DNA from: Embleya sp040605455
GTDB taxonomy: Bacteria > Actinomycetota > Actinomycetes > Streptomycetales > Streptomycetaceae
Assembly (NCBI RefSeq): GCF_040605455.1
Contig: NZ_JBEXCV010000049.1
Coordinates: forward strand, 1-55,688
DNA length: 55,688 nt
Direction: 5' to 3'
The stretch's first letter is position 1. Each line of letters begins with the position of its first letter. Shown here piece after piece: positions 16,570-25,230 of this stretch. Below the pieces are notes generated by a model, which saw only the letters and a program-made list of their open reading frames with translations, ran no database searches and was not told the DNA's origin. Both the position numbers and the translations under genes were made by a program.

Positions 16570-17313
16570 CTATGGCGCGACTCGCCCGTTCGTGTTGAAC
16601 GCCGCGTACGTGAGCGGCATGAGCTCGGCCCACGCGGCCTCCATCTTCTCCGCGACCATCTCGATCTCGCGCTGCGGGAAGGACGGGAAGGTCGCGTCCT
16701 CGCGCTTGGTGCGCAGCCCGAGGAAGTGCATCAGCGAACGCGCGTTGCAGGTCGCGTACATCGACGAGTAGAGGCCCACCGGCAGCGTCGTGCGCGCCAC
16801 CTCGCGCGCGACGCCCGCCTCCAACATGCGCTGGTAGCCCGCATAGGCGGCCTCGTAGGACTCGCGCGTCGCGCTGTCCACCGTCTTGTACTGCTCGGGG
16901 GTGCCGTCGACGAAGACGTAGGCGCCCGGCTTGCCCTGCTGGACCAACTTGCGGTCCTCGGCGGGCACGTAGAACACCGGCTGCAGCTCGCGGTAGCGGC
17001 CGCTTTCCTCGTTGTACGACCAGCCGACGCGGTGCCGGTGGAACTCCCGGAAGACGAAGATCGGCGCGCTCACGAAGAACGTCATCGAGTTGTGCTCGAA
17101 GGGGCTGCCGTGCTTGTCCCGCATCAGGAAGTTGATCAGACCCTTGGACCGCGAGGCGTCCTTTTCGAGCTCGTCGAGGGACTTCTCCCCCGCCGTGGAG
17201 ACCCGAGCCGCCCACAACACGTCCTGGTCGGCGGCGCTGTGCTTGATCAGCTCGACCGTGACGTCGCTGCGGAAACGGATGGCGGACGGATTCTCCTGGG
17301 GTGTTTCGGTCAC
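16570..17313 (-). CDS. thyX: Flavin-dependent thymidylate synthase
   Basis: A 247-residue ThyX that makes dTMP from dUMP using FAD, NADPH and methylene-tetrahydrofolate. The ThyX motif RHRVGWSYNEESGR (from R93) is present, as is a typical C-terminal half. The GTG at 17313 is preferred over an upstream start because GAGGAG lies nine bases before it and the protein then begins TETPQ, like other streptomycete ThyX. It is followed by a strong terminator and lies 49 bases after the lipoprotein gene on the same strand. Confidence 0.95.
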   Translation of the reverse strand: MTETPQENPSAIRFRSDVTVELIKHSAADQDVLWAARVSTAGEKSLDELEKDASRSKGLINFLMRDKHGSPFEHNSMTFFVSAPIFVFREFHRHRVGWSYNEESGRYRELQPVFYVPAEDRKLVQQGKPGAYVFVDGTPEQYKTVDSATRESYEAAYAGYQRMLEAGVAREVARTTLPVGLYSSMYATCNARSLMHFLGLRTKREDATFPSFPQREIEMVAEKMEAAWAELMPLTYAAFNTNGRVAP

Positions 17314-17362
17314 GCGGAGTTGCTCCTCGTCGATGCGGTTCGGGTGAGACGGGCGCTCAAGC

Positions 17363-18106
17363 CTAACCACGCCCACCGACATCGCTCGACGCCGTGGCCG
17401 ACGCCGTGGCCGAGCCGCCGGCCGTCGGCGTGGACCGCGGCACCACCACCGTGCCGGGTTGGCTCGCCGGACCCTCGGCGGGCCGGGTGGCGGCGCCCGC
17501 GGGCAGCGCCACGGACGTCTCGAAGGATGCCTTGTCCAGGCGGGACATGAACGGCTGCACCTGGATCACCAGCCTGCCGACCAGCTCGCGGGGCACCGCG
17601 AAGTTGTAGGTGAGCACCGTGTCGGCGTTGCGCGCCGCCTGATCCGGGCCGCCGCGCACGGGCCCGATCTTCGCGGGCCCGCACGGCAACCCGTCGGGCC
17701 CGGCGTACAGCGTCACGCCGAACAGGTCGGCCACCAGGTTGGAGCCGGTTCGGTTGGTGTATCTGATCGGGACGGCGACGTCGACCGTCTCGCGCTTCTC
17801 GTTCGGCACGCTCGCCGTGCGGGTCACCACGAGCGGCAGCGTGGCCACCGTCAGCCCGTTCGAGTACGTGTGCGAGCCCTGCTTCGGCGGGACCTGGCCG
17901 GGTGGAACCGCCGCGCCAAAAGGCGGTGCACCCGGCGCCGAACCGCCCGTCGGGTTCTTGTCCGGCAGATCCGCAGGATTGCCGGTGGCGCCCGCGGGAG
18001 CCGCCTTCGGCTTCTCGTCGTCGATCGTCGGACCGACCATGCAGCCGCTCGCGAGCAGCACGATCACCGCGCACGCCGGGGCGATTCGTCGGATCCGGAC
18101 CCCCAT
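17363..18106 (-). CDS. Putative secreted lipoprotein of unknown function
   Basis: A 247-residue protein with a lipoprotein signal peptide: RIRR, a hydrophobic core, and lipobox LASGC with C22. A low-complexity Pro/Gly/Lys linker (about 25-75) precedes a beta-rich domain (about 80-215) with conserved-looking stretches (VPIRYTNRTGSNLVADLFGV) and a Ser/Thr/Ala-rich tail. The shape resembles DUF4352-type immunoglobulin-like lipoproteins, but that is only suggestive. Two in-frame ATGs exist; the one at 18106 is chosen because GGAGG sits six bases upstream of it, while the other touches GGAGG directly. It is divergent from the second acetyltransferase and upstream of thyX. Confidence 0.75.
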   Translation of the reverse strand: MGVRIRRIAPACAVIVLLASGCMVGPTIDDEKPKAAPAGATGNPADLPDKNPTGGSAPGAPPFGAAVPPGQVPPKQGSHTYSNGLTVATLPLVVTRTASVPNEKRETVDVAVPIRYTNRTGSNLVADLFGVTLYAGPDGLPCGPAKIGPVRGGPDQAARNADTVLTYNFAVPRELVGRLVIQVQPFMSRLDKASFETSVALPAGAATRPAEGPASQPGTVVVPRSTPTAGGSATASATASSDVGGRG

Positions 18107-18192
18107 GACCATCCTCCGCTGCCGCGCCCACCAACCCTTGGCGGACAGCGTCGCACGCCGCGCGCGAGGTCGGGAGCGCCTGTCCCGCGTGT

Positions 18193-18210
18193 CGCCCACG
18201 CGTGTGGGCG
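18193..18210. promoter_or_regulatory. Perfect inverted repeat in a divergent promoter region
   Basis: CGCCCAC-GCGT-GTGGGCG forms a perfect 7-bp stem between the divergent lipoprotein and acetyltransferase genes (gap 18107-18280), a plausible operator position. Confidence 0.45.
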
Positions 18211-18280
18211 TTCGGTGAGCGGGGGACACAGGTCGCCCGGGCGCGCGAGAATCGGGCGAACTCGACGATGGGGGCGCCAC

Positions 18281-18826
18281 ATGACCGAACCGTACGTCCG
18301 CCCGGCCCACGCCGGCGACGGTGCCGCGTTGGGCGCCGCGCATGCCCGGGCCTGGCACGACGCCTACACCGGCGTGTTGCCGGCCGCCGCGCTGGAAGCA
18401 GCCACGCCGCAGGCGCTGGCCGCCGAGTGGGAGGACGCGGCGCTCGCGCCACCGTCGCCCCGCCACCGCCTGCTGGTGGCCTGCGCGGGCCCGACCGTGG
18501 CCGGCTTCGCGGCCCTGGTACCCGGCTCGGACGAGGATCTCGACCCGGCTCACACCGGCGAGTTGGCGATCCTGGTGATCGACCCGCCACGACAGCGCGA
18601 GGGCCACGCGTCCCGGCTGCTGACGGCGGTCGTCGCGGACGCCGCGACGGACGGCGTGCAAACGCTGGTGACCTGGGTCCTGGAGAGCGACAAGCCGTTG
18701 TACGACTTCCTGGTCGGCACCGGGTGGGCGCCCGACGGCGCAACGCGCGAACTGTGGGTGGACGAGGCGGGCCGGTCGGTGATCCGACAGGCCCGGCTGC
18801 ACACGGCGGTGGCCACCGGGGGGTGA
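18281..18826 (+). CDS. GNAT family acetyltransferase
   Basis: A 181-residue protein with the GNAT layout: N-terminal VRPAHAGDGAALGAAHARAWHDAYTGVLP (residues 6-34), a central strand GELAILVIDP, then the acetyl-CoA loop RQREGHASRLLTAVV, in which the usual Q/RxxGxG/A reads RQREGHA. The ATG at 18281 has GGGGG about seven bases upstream. It stands alone, divergent from the lipoprotein gene. The substrate is not predictable; Trp-His near the N-terminus is common in N-acetyltransferases acting on amines. Confidence 0.8.
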   Translation: MTEPYVRPAHAGDGAALGAAHARAWHDAYTGVLPAAALEAATPQALAAEWEDAALAPPSPRHRLLVACAGPTVAGFAALVPGSDEDLDPAHTGELAILVIDPPRQREGHASRLLTAVVADAATDGVQTLVTWVLESDKPLYDFLVGTGWAPDGATRELWVDEAGRSVIRQARLHTAVATGG

Positions 18827-18852
18827 GCGCGGATCGGCGGGCCCTTCTCCCT

Positions 18853-18955
18853 CTTGGAGTGAGACGGCGGACGAACGTCTTGGCGTGAGACGGCGGGCGA
18901 ACACGGTGAACACCACACCGCTGCGCCATTGAACAAGGTAAGTCAGCCGTCTTAA
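18853..18955. promoter_or_regulatory. Repeated AGACGGC motifs upstream of the TetR gene (candidate operator)
   Basis: A 24-bp direct repeat occurs at 18853-18876 and 18879-18902 with two mismatches (core GTGAGACGGCGG). A third, inverted copy of the core lies at 18941-18952 (GTCAGCCGTCT on the plus strand), next to the regulator start. Three copies in two orientations right before a TetR gene suggest autoregulation. Confidence 0.6.
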
Positions 18956-18956
18956 C

Positions 18957-19640
18957 GTGGGCGCCGTGAGCCGAACTCCGACCCGCGAGCGCCTTCTGCT
19001 CACCGCCGAGCGGCTCTTCGCCGTGCACGGAATCGACGCGGTCTCGCTGCGACAGATCAGTGTCGCGGCGAGTCAGCGCAACAATTCGGCCGCGCAATAC
19101 CACTTCGGCAACAAGGAGGAGTTGATCCGGGCGATCTTCGGGTTCCGGCTCGCGACGATCAACGCACACCGCGAGGACCTGGTCCGCGAGTCGGTCCGGA
19201 CCGGCGTGGATCAGGAGCCGAGGGCGCTGGCCGAGGCCATGGTGCGACCACTGGCCGAACAGATCGACGTCGGCGGCAGTTTCTACCTGCGCTTTCTGGC
19301 CCGCGTGCACCAGCACATGGGCGCGAGCACGTACGCGCTGCCGGCGATGGGTCTGGAGGGCAGCTCGCCCGAGTTCGGCCGATTGATCGACCTCGCGCTG
19401 GGTCATCTGCCGACCGCCGTGCGGCGCAACCGGCTGCGGCTGAGCGGGAGTCTGGCGGTGCATGCCACGGCCGACCGCGAACAGCGGGTGCACGAGGGGC
19501 AGGCGCACGACGTACTGCCGCCGGCGGCCTTCGTCGCGGACCTGGTGGACGCCGTGGTCGGCATCCTGGCCGCGCCGGTGTCGGCCCAGGTGCTGGCCGC
19601 GTTGGAGCCGCCGACGGGAAGGCCGGCCAGGACCGGTTAG
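18957..19640 (+). CDS. TetR family transcriptional regulator
   Basis: A 227-residue protein with an N-terminal TetR helix-turn-helix: RERLLLTAERLFAVHGIDAV, LRQISVAA and SAAQYHFGNKEELIRAIF (about 8-60). The ligand domain (70-215) is not diagnostic. Possible starts are GTG 18957 and GTG 18966; neither has a good ribosome binding site, so the message may be leaderless. Its stop overlaps that of the convergent membrane-protein gene in the shared bases TTAG (19637-19640). The likely target is its own promoter, given the repeats just upstream. Confidence 0.88.
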   Translation: MGAVSRTPTRERLLLTAERLFAVHGIDAVSLRQISVAASQRNNSAAQYHFGNKEELIRAIFGFRLATINAHREDLVRESVRTGVDQEPRALAEAMVRPLAEQIDVGGSFYLRFLARVHQHMGASTYALPAMGLEGSSPEFGRLIDLALGHLPTAVRRNRLRLSGSLAVHATADREQRVHEGQAHDVLPPAAFVADLVDAVVGILAAPVSAQVLAALEPPTGRPARTG

Positions 19641-20095
19641 GCCGAGGTCGCGGACGCCCTGCCCGCGTGCAGGCGGATCGCGGTGAGCATGGCCCGGCGC
19701 CCACGCGCGTTGTCGCGCGCGTCGCCGTACGCGATGGCCAGCCGATACCAGACCCGCCAGTCCTCGGGGGCGGCCTCGGCCTCCACCTTGCGGCGTTCGA
19801 ACACCGCGTCCGCGCTGTCCCGGTCCACCCGGCCGCCCGGCGTGCGGTCCAACTCGTCCGGCGGCAGGCCGCCCTCGGCCTCCAACTCGCGGGCCAGGCG
19901 CTGCATCGCGAAGCCGAAGCGCACCTCACGCCAGATGTACCAGGCGCCGACCACCGGCACGAGCAGGATCGCCAGACCGAGCACGATGGTGACCGGCTCC
20001 CCGTCGCGAATCGCGATCAGGCCGCGACTCCCGACGAGGAACACGTAGAACACCAGAACCGCGATCAGCACGAGCGCGGTGACACGTTGCTTCAC
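19637..20095 (-). CDS. Small membrane protein with TPR-like C-terminus
   Basis: A 152-residue protein with two transmembrane helices near the N-terminus (about 5-23 and 35-58), then a soluble, charged C-terminal half. The latter contains one TPR-like segment, WRVWYRLAIAYGDARDNARG, near residue 115. It begins at a GTG five bases past the dapB stop, with no separate ribosome binding site, so translation is probably coupled to dapB. Function unknown; the same arrangement of a membrane protein behind dapB is familiar in Streptomyces. Confidence 0.75.
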   Translation of the reverse strand: MKQRVTALVLIAVLVFYVFLVGSRGLIAIRDGEPVTIVLGLAILLVPVVGAWYIWREVRFGFAMQRLARELEAEGGLPPDELDRTPGGRVDRDSADAVFERRKVEAEAAPEDWRVWYRLAIAYGDARDNARGRRAMLTAIRLHAGRASATSA

Positions 20096-20100
20096 GATGC

Positions 20101-20853
20101 TCAGTCCAGGTCGAGGAAGTGTTCCAGGCCCACGGTCAGGCCGGGCGCGGAGACCACACGACGCACCCCGAGCAGCACGCCCGGCATGAACGACGTGCGC
20201 TGGAACGAGTCGTGCCGGATGGTCAACATCTCGCCCTCGTCGCCGAGCAGGACCTCCTGATGGGCGACCAGACCGCGCAGGCGCACCGCGTGCACCGGGA
20301 CGCCGTCGACCTTGCCGCCGCGGGCGCCGTCCGGGTCGTCCACCGTCGCGTCGGGCATGTCCGCCAGGCCCGCCTGCCCGCGCGCCTCGGCGATCAGCTC
20401 GGCGGTCCGGCGAGCGGTGCCGCTGGGCGCGTCCAGCTTGTTCGGGTGATGCAGTTCGACGATCTCGACCGACTCGTAGAAGCGGGCCGCCTTGGCCGCG
20501 AACTGCATCATCAGCACCGCGCCGATGCCGAAGTTCGGCGCGATCAGGATGCCGGTTTCCGGGCTCTCGCCGAGCCACTCGCGCAGCTGCGCCAGACGGT
20601 CGGGGGTGAAGCCGCTGGTGCCCACGACGGCGTGGATGCCGGCGCCGGCGCAATATTCGAGGTTGCCCATGACCACACCCGGGTGGGTGAAGTCGACGGC
20701 GACCTGCGCGCCCGCCTTCGCAAGCTCCGCGAGGTCGTCGCCTTCGTCGACGCGCGCCACCAGTTCGAGGTCGGCCGCGGCGTCGACCGCCCGGCACGCC
20801 TCGGAACCCATGCGGCCGGCCGCACCGATCACACCCACCCGGATTGCAGTCAT
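20101..20853 (-). CDS. dapB: 4-hydroxy-tetrahydrodipicolinate reductase
   Basis: A 250-residue NAD(P)H-dependent reductase, the second step of the lysine/diaminopimelate branch after DapA. It has the nucleotide-binding motif GVIGAAGRMG at the N-terminus, DFTHP, GTSGF, and the substrate/catalytic motif LHHPNKLDAPSGTA. The start is set at ATG 20853 (MTAIRVGV); a GTG at 20865 is possible and has GGAG very close to it. Neighbours are the M16 peptidase upstream (51-base gap) and the small membrane protein downstream. Confidence 0.95.
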   Translation of the reverse strand: MTAIRVGVIGAAGRMGSEACRAVDAAADLELVARVDEGDDLAELAKAGAQVAVDFTHPGVVMGNLEYCAGAGIHAVVGTSGFTPDRLAQLREWLGESPETGILIAPNFGIGAVLMMQFAAKAARFYESVEIVELHHPNKLDAPSGTARRTAELIAEARGQAGLADMPDATVDDPDGARGGKVDGVPVHAVRLRGLVAHQEVLLGDEGEMLTIRHDSFQRTSFMPGVLLGVRRVVSAPGLTVGLEHFLDLD

Positions 20854-20904
20854 GTTGTCGTGCACTCTCCAGTCAGAACGGTTTCGACTTCGATCGGAGC
20901 GCGA

Positions 20905-22266
20905 TCAGGCGGACGCGGCGGCGAAGTCCCCGTCGTCGGTGAACGGTCCGACCACGGCCAGGGTGGGCCGCGCGGCGAGCAGGTGCTTCGCCACGTCGTG
21001 GATCTCGGCGGCGGTAACCGCGGCGATCCGGGCGAGCACCTCGTCGACGGACAGGTGTTCGCCGTAGACGAGTTCGCTCTTGCCGATCCGGCTCATCCGG
21101 GACCCGGTGTCCTCCAGGCCCAGCACGGTCGAGCCGCGCAGTTGCCCGATGGCCCGATCTATCTCGTCCTGCGGCAGGCCCTCGCGGACCACCCGGTCCA
21201 GCTCGGTCCGGCAGATCTCGATCACCTGGCGGGCCTTCTTCGGCTGGCAGCCGGCATAGATGCCGAACACGCCCAGGTCGGCGTAGCCGGAGTGGAAGGA
21301 GTAGACCGAGTAGGCCAGGCCGCGCTTCTCCCGGATCTCCTGGAAGAGCCGCGAGCTCATCCCGCCGCCGAGCGCGGTGTTGAGCACGCTGAGCGCGAAT
21401 CGCCGGTCGTCGTCCCGGGCCAGCCCCGGCATGCCCAGCACCAGATGGGCCTGCTCGGTCGGCCGGTTCAGCACCCGTACGCTGCCGGCCGCACGGACGC
21501 CGCGGCCGCCGGCGCGCGGTGCGGCGGGCACCGCCGCCTCGTCCACGCGCACGTGCGCGAACGCCTTCTTGACGAGGCGAACCACCTTGGCGTGATCGAC
21601 GTTGCCGGCGGCGGTCACCACCATGTTCGGCGCCTTGTAGCGACGCTTGTAATAGCCGCTGATCTGGGTCCGGGTGAGCGCGTTGATCGACTCGACCGTG
21701 CCCAGCACCGGGCGACCGAGCGGGGCGTCGCCGAGCATCGCGTCGTAGAAGAGCTCGTGCACGAGGTCGCCGGGCTCGTCCTCGTTCATCGCGATCTCCT
21801 CGAGGATCACGCCACGTTCGGCGTCCACGTCCTCGGCGTCGATCAGCGAGCCGGTCACCATGTCGCAGATCACGTCTATCGCGAGCGGGAGATCGGTGTC
21901 GAGCACGCGTGCGTAATAGCACGTGTACTCCTTGGTGGTGAACGCGTTCATCTCACCACCGACCGCGTCCAGCTCGGCCGAGATCTCCAGCGCGTCGCGC
22001 TTCTCGGTGCCCTTGAACAGCAGGTGTTCGAGGTAGTGCGAGGTGCCGGCCAGGGCGGGGGTCTCGTCCCGCGAGCCGACCCCGACCCAGATCCCGAACG
22101 TGGCGGAGCGCACGGACGGCATGTTCTCGGTGATCACCCGAAGGCCGCCGGGCAGGACGGTGCGACGGACGGCTCCGGTGCCGTCCGCGTCACGCAGCAG
22201 GGTCTTCGTGGAACCAGGCCGCTGCGCGGACGCAGCGACCTGGTTCTTCGACGAGGAGGACGTCAC
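20905..22266 (-). CDS. M16 family zinc peptidase (pitrilysin/processing-peptidase type)
   Basis: A 453-residue soluble protease with the inverted zinc motif HYLEH (H77, E80 and H81) and the downstream ligand region ERGVILEEIAMNEDEP. Two M16 half-domains follow, with the R/Y motif region MSSRLFQEIREKRGLAYSVYSF in the second. The GTG start overlaps the pnp stop by four bases (GTGA), so it is translationally coupled to PNPase, as in other actinobacteria (S. coelicolor SCO5738). The physiological substrate is unknown; roles in peptide turnover or morphogenesis have been suggested for homologues. Confidence 0.92.
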   Translation of the reverse strand: MTSSSSKNQVAASAQRPGSTKTLLRDADGTGAVRRTVLPGGLRVITENMPSVRSATFGIWVGVGSRDETPALAGTSHYLEHLLFKGTEKRDALEISAELDAVGGEMNAFTTKEYTCYYARVLDTDLPLAIDVICDMVTGSLIDAEDVDAERGVILEEIAMNEDEPGDLVHELFYDAMLGDAPLGRPVLGTVESINALTRTQISGYYKRRYKAPNMVVTAAGNVDHAKVVRLVKKAFAHVRVDEAAVPAAPRAGGRGVRAAGSVRVLNRPTEQAHLVLGMPGLARDDDRRFALSVLNTALGGGMSSRLFQEIREKRGLAYSVYSFHSGYADLGVFGIYAGCQPKKARQVIEICRTELDRVVREGLPQDEIDRAIGQLRGSTVLGLEDTGSRMSRIGKSELVYGEHLSVDEVLARIAAVTAAEIHDVAKHLLAARPTLAVVGPFTDDGDFAAASA

Positions 22267-24485
22267 TTGGCGGCAGCGTCCTCGGAGGCCTCGGCGTTGT
22301 CTTCGCCCTCGATGACCGGGACGAGCGACAGCTTGCCGCGCTGGTCGATCTCGGCGATCTCGACCTGCACCCTGTCGCCGACCTTGATCACGTCGTCGAC
22401 GTTCTCGACCCGCTTGCCGCCGGCGATCTTGCGCAGCTGCGAGATGTGCAGCAGGCCGTCCTTGCCGGGCATCAGCGACACGAACGCGCCGAACGTGGTG
22501 GTCTTGACAACCGTACCCAGGTACCGCTCGCCGACCTCGGGCATCGTCGGGTTGGCGATCGCGTTGATCGTCGCCCGCGCGGCCTCGGCCGAGGTGCCGT
22601 CCGAGGCACCGATGTAGATCGTGCCATCGTCCTCGATGGTGATCTCGGCACCGGTGTCGTCCTGGATCTGGTTGATCATCTTGCCCTTCGGGCCGATGAC
22701 CTCGCCGATCTTGTCCACCGGGATCTTGACGGTGATGATGCGCGGCGCGAACTGCGACATCTCGTCCGGCGTGTCGATGGCTTCCATCATCACGTCGAGG
22801 ATGTGCAGGCGGGCGTCCTTGGCCTGCTTGAGCGCACCGGCGAGCACCGACGCCGGGATGCCGTCGAGCTTGGTGTCGAGCTGGAGCGCGGTGACGAACT
22901 CCTTGGTGCCGGCGACCTTGAAGTCCATGTCGCCGTACGCGTCCTCGGCACCGAGGATGTCGGTCAGGCACACGTACTCGGTCTTGCCGTCGACCTCGTC
23001 CGAGATCAGACCCATCGCGATGCCCGCGACCGGCGCCCGGAGCGGCACACCGGCGTTGAGCAGCGACATCGTGGACGCGCAGACCGAGCCCATCGAGGTC
23101 GAGCCGTTGGAGCCGAGCGCCTCGGACACCTGGCGGATCGCGTACGGGAAGTCCTCGCGGGCCGGCAGGACCGGGAGGATGGCGCGCTCGGCGAGCGCGC
23201 CGTGGCCGATCTCGCGGCGCTTGGGCGAGCCCACGCGGCCGGTCTCGCCGACCGAGTACGGCGGGAAGTTGTAGTTGTGCATGTAGCGCTTGCGCGTCTC
23301 GGGCGAGAGCGTGTCGAGCATCTGCTCCATGCGCAGCATGTTCAGCGTGGTGATGCCCAGGATCTGGGTCTCGCCGCGCTCGAACAGGGCCGAGCCGTGC
23401 ACGCGCGGGATGACCTCGACCTCGGCCGACAGGGTGCGGATGTCGGTCAGGCCGCGACCGTCGATGCGCACCTTGTCGCGCAGCACGCGCTGACGCACGA
23501 GCTTCTTGGTCAGCGAGCGGAACGCGCCGCCGATCTCCTTCTCACGGCCCTCGAACGCCGGGAGCAGCTTCTCCGCGGCCAAGTCCTTGATGCGGTCGAG
23601 CTCGCTCTCGCGGGCCTGCTTGCCGGCGATGGTCAGCGCGGCCGACAGCTCGTCGGTCACCGCGGCGGCCAGCGCCTCGAAGACGTCGTCCTGGTAGTCC
23701 AGGTAGACCGGGAACTCGCCGGTCTCCTTGGCGGCCTTCTCGGCGACCTGGACCTGCGCGGCGCACAGCGCCTTGATGAACTTCTTGGACGCCTCGAGGC
23801 CGTCCGCGACGACCTCCTCGGTCGGCGCGTCCGCGCCGCCCTTGACCAGCTCGATCGTGCCGGTCGTGGCCTCTGCCTCGACCATCATGATCGCCACGTC
23901 GCCGTCCTCGAGCACGCGGCCCGCGACGACCATGTCGAACACGGCGCGCTCGAGCTCGGTGTGCGTGGGGAAGCCGACCCAGGTGCCGTCGATGAGCGCC
24001 ACCCGGACGCCACCGATCGGACCGGAGAACGGCAGGCCCGCGAGCTGGGTGGACATCGAGGCCGCGTTGATCGCGACGACGTCGTACAGGTGGTCCGGGT
24101 TGAGCGCCATGATCGTCTCGACGATCTGGATCTCGTTGCGCAGGCCCTTCTTGAAGGACGGGCGCAGCGGACGGTCGATCAGGCGACAGGTGAGGACGGC
24201 GTCCTCGGACGGGCGGCCCTCACGACGGAAGAACGAGCCGGGGATCTTGCCCGCGGCGTACATGCGCTCCTCGACGTCCACCGTCAGGGGGAAGAAGTCG
24301 AGCTGGTCCTTCGGGCGCTTCGAGGCGGTCGTGGCCGAGAGCACCATGGTGTCGTCGTCCAGGTAGACCACGGCGGAGCCGGCGGCCTGCCGGGCCAGCC
24401 GGCCGGTCTCGAAGCGGATGGTGCGGTTGCCGAACGTGCCGTTCTCGATGACTGCTTCGGCGAAGCTGATGTCGGGACCCTCCAC
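22263..24485 (-). CDS. pnp: Polyribonucleotide nucleotidyltransferase (PNPase)
   Basis: A 740-residue PNPase with two RNase PH-like domains (about 10-230 and 320-550) separated by a helical domain, then KH (VDKIGEVIGPKGKMINQIQ, about 588-645) and S1 (GTVVKTTTFGAFVSLMPGKDGLLHIS, about 660-725) RNA-binding domains. Both strings exceed what is needed; the key elements are the GPKGK loop and the S1 GAFV strand. It degrades RNA 3'-to-5' with phosphate and, in Streptomyces, adds 3' tails. The GTG at 24485 has GAGGAGGG at good distance; longer in-frame extensions are untranslated leader. It lies downstream of rpsO with an intergenic hairpin, and is coupled to the M16 gene. Confidence 0.97.
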   Translation of the reverse strand: MEGPDISFAEAVIENGTFGNRTIRFETGRLARQAAGSAVVYLDDDTMVLSATTASKRPKDQLDFFPLTVDVEERMYAAGKIPGSFFRREGRPSEDAVLTCRLIDRPLRPSFKKGLRNEIQIVETIMALNPDHLYDVVAINAASMSTQLAGLPFSGPIGGVRVALIDGTWVGFPTHTELERAVFDMVVAGRVLEDGDVAIMMVEAEATTGTIELVKGGADAPTEEVVADGLEASKKFIKALCAAQVQVAEKAAKETGEFPVYLDYQDDVFEALAAAVTDELSAALTIAGKQARESELDRIKDLAAEKLLPAFEGREKEIGGAFRSLTKKLVRQRVLRDKVRIDGRGLTDIRTLSAEVEVIPRVHGSALFERGETQILGITTLNMLRMEQMLDTLSPETRKRYMHNYNFPPYSVGETGRVGSPKRREIGHGALAERAILPVLPAREDFPYAIRQVSEALGSNGSTSMGSVCASTMSLLNAGVPLRAPVAGIAMGLISDEVDGKTEYVCLTDILGAEDAYGDMDFKVAGTKEFVTALQLDTKLDGIPASVLAGALKQAKDARLHILDVMMEAIDTPDEMSQFAPRIITVKIPVDKIGEVIGPKGKMINQIQDDTGAEITIEDDGTIYIGASDGTSAEAARATINAIANPTMPEVGERYLGTVVKTTTFGAFVSLMPGKDGLLHISQLRKIAGGKRVENVDDVIKVGDRVQVEIAEIDQRGKLSLVPVIEGEDNAEASEDAAAK

Positions 24486-24798
24486 GGGTACCCTCCTCGT
24501 TCGTTTCGAGGGAGGTCCGCGGCGCATGACGCCTGAAGGGCCGGCCGAGCCGGTCTTCGATCGAAGCACCCGGGTGCGTTACCCGGGGGCCACTACCGAG
24601 GACCGGCGCTGTAGGTCGGCGCCTTGGTCGCGACGCGGCGCTCCCAGTCTTTGTTCGTCCCGCTCGAGCGCGAGCGGTTTCGTATTGTCTTGTTCTATCT
24701 CAGCGCGGGATACCCGCGCGCGGAATACAGCCTACAAAGACCGTGTCCGGATACGGCGAAGGAGCGGCTCGCGAAAGCCGCTCCCCCGTCGTGCGTTA
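24486..24798. promoter_or_regulatory. rpsO-pnp intergenic leader with three hairpins
   Basis: The 313-base gap holds no gene. Read toward pnp it contains GGAGCGGCT/AGCCGCTCC (24761-24784), 14 bases past the rpsO stop, then GCGCGGG-ATA-CCCGCGC (24703-24719) and the perfect palindrome GCACCCGGGTGC (24568-24579). An A/T-richer stretch around 24675-24735 may hold the pnp promoter. In Streptomyces the rpsO-pnp intergenic hairpin is known to be processed by RNase III and to influence pnp expression. Confidence 0.75.
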
Positions 24799-25086
24799 CT
24801 AGCGGATGCCGACGCCGCTGCGGCGGATGCTCAGGCGGTCCGTCAGCGTGCGGTAGCGCTCGATGTCCTTCTTGGCCAGGTAGCCGAGCAGGCGACGACG
24901 CTGGCCGACCAGGAGCAGCAGGCCCCGGCGGCTGTGGTGGTCGTGCTTGTGCTCCTTGAGGTGGGCGGTGAGCTCGTTGATGCGGTAGCTCAGGATCGCG
25001 ACCTGCACCTCGGGGGAGCCGGTGTCGCCTTCCTTGGTGGCGTAGTCGGCCATGATCTGCTTCTTCGTTGCGGTGTCGAGCGACAC
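24799..25086 (-). CDS. rpsO: 30S ribosomal protein S15
   Basis: A 95-residue protein, the normal length, with the hallmark DTGSPEVQVAIL, HKHDHHSRRGLL and GQRRRLLGYL segments that bind the central domain of 16S rRNA. The GTG at 25086 has GAGGGAG five bases upstream. It lies ahead of pnp and just downstream of eccD, marking the left boundary of the ESX locus. Confidence 0.97.
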   Translation of the reverse strand: MSLDTATKKQIMADYATKEGDTGSPEVQVAILSYRINELTAHLKEHKHDHHSRRGLLLLVGQRRRLLGYLAKKDIERYRTLTDRLSIRRSGVGIR

Positions 25087-25230
25087 GTGTTCTCCCTCTG
25101 CAAGGTGGTGAGCGCCCCCGGTCTGACTCACGGAGGCAACGGGGCTCACATGGTGCGGGCGCGCGGCCCGTGGGCAGCGCGCATCCCGGGCACGCGGCTC
25201 CGGGATACGGACAACCCTAGCAGGAGCGCA

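Noticed and set aside
19637..20797. 386-codon frame overlapping dapB
   Set aside because: Only its last 152 codons (from GTG 20095) look like protein; the upstream part is an Arg/Gly-rich shadow of dapB.
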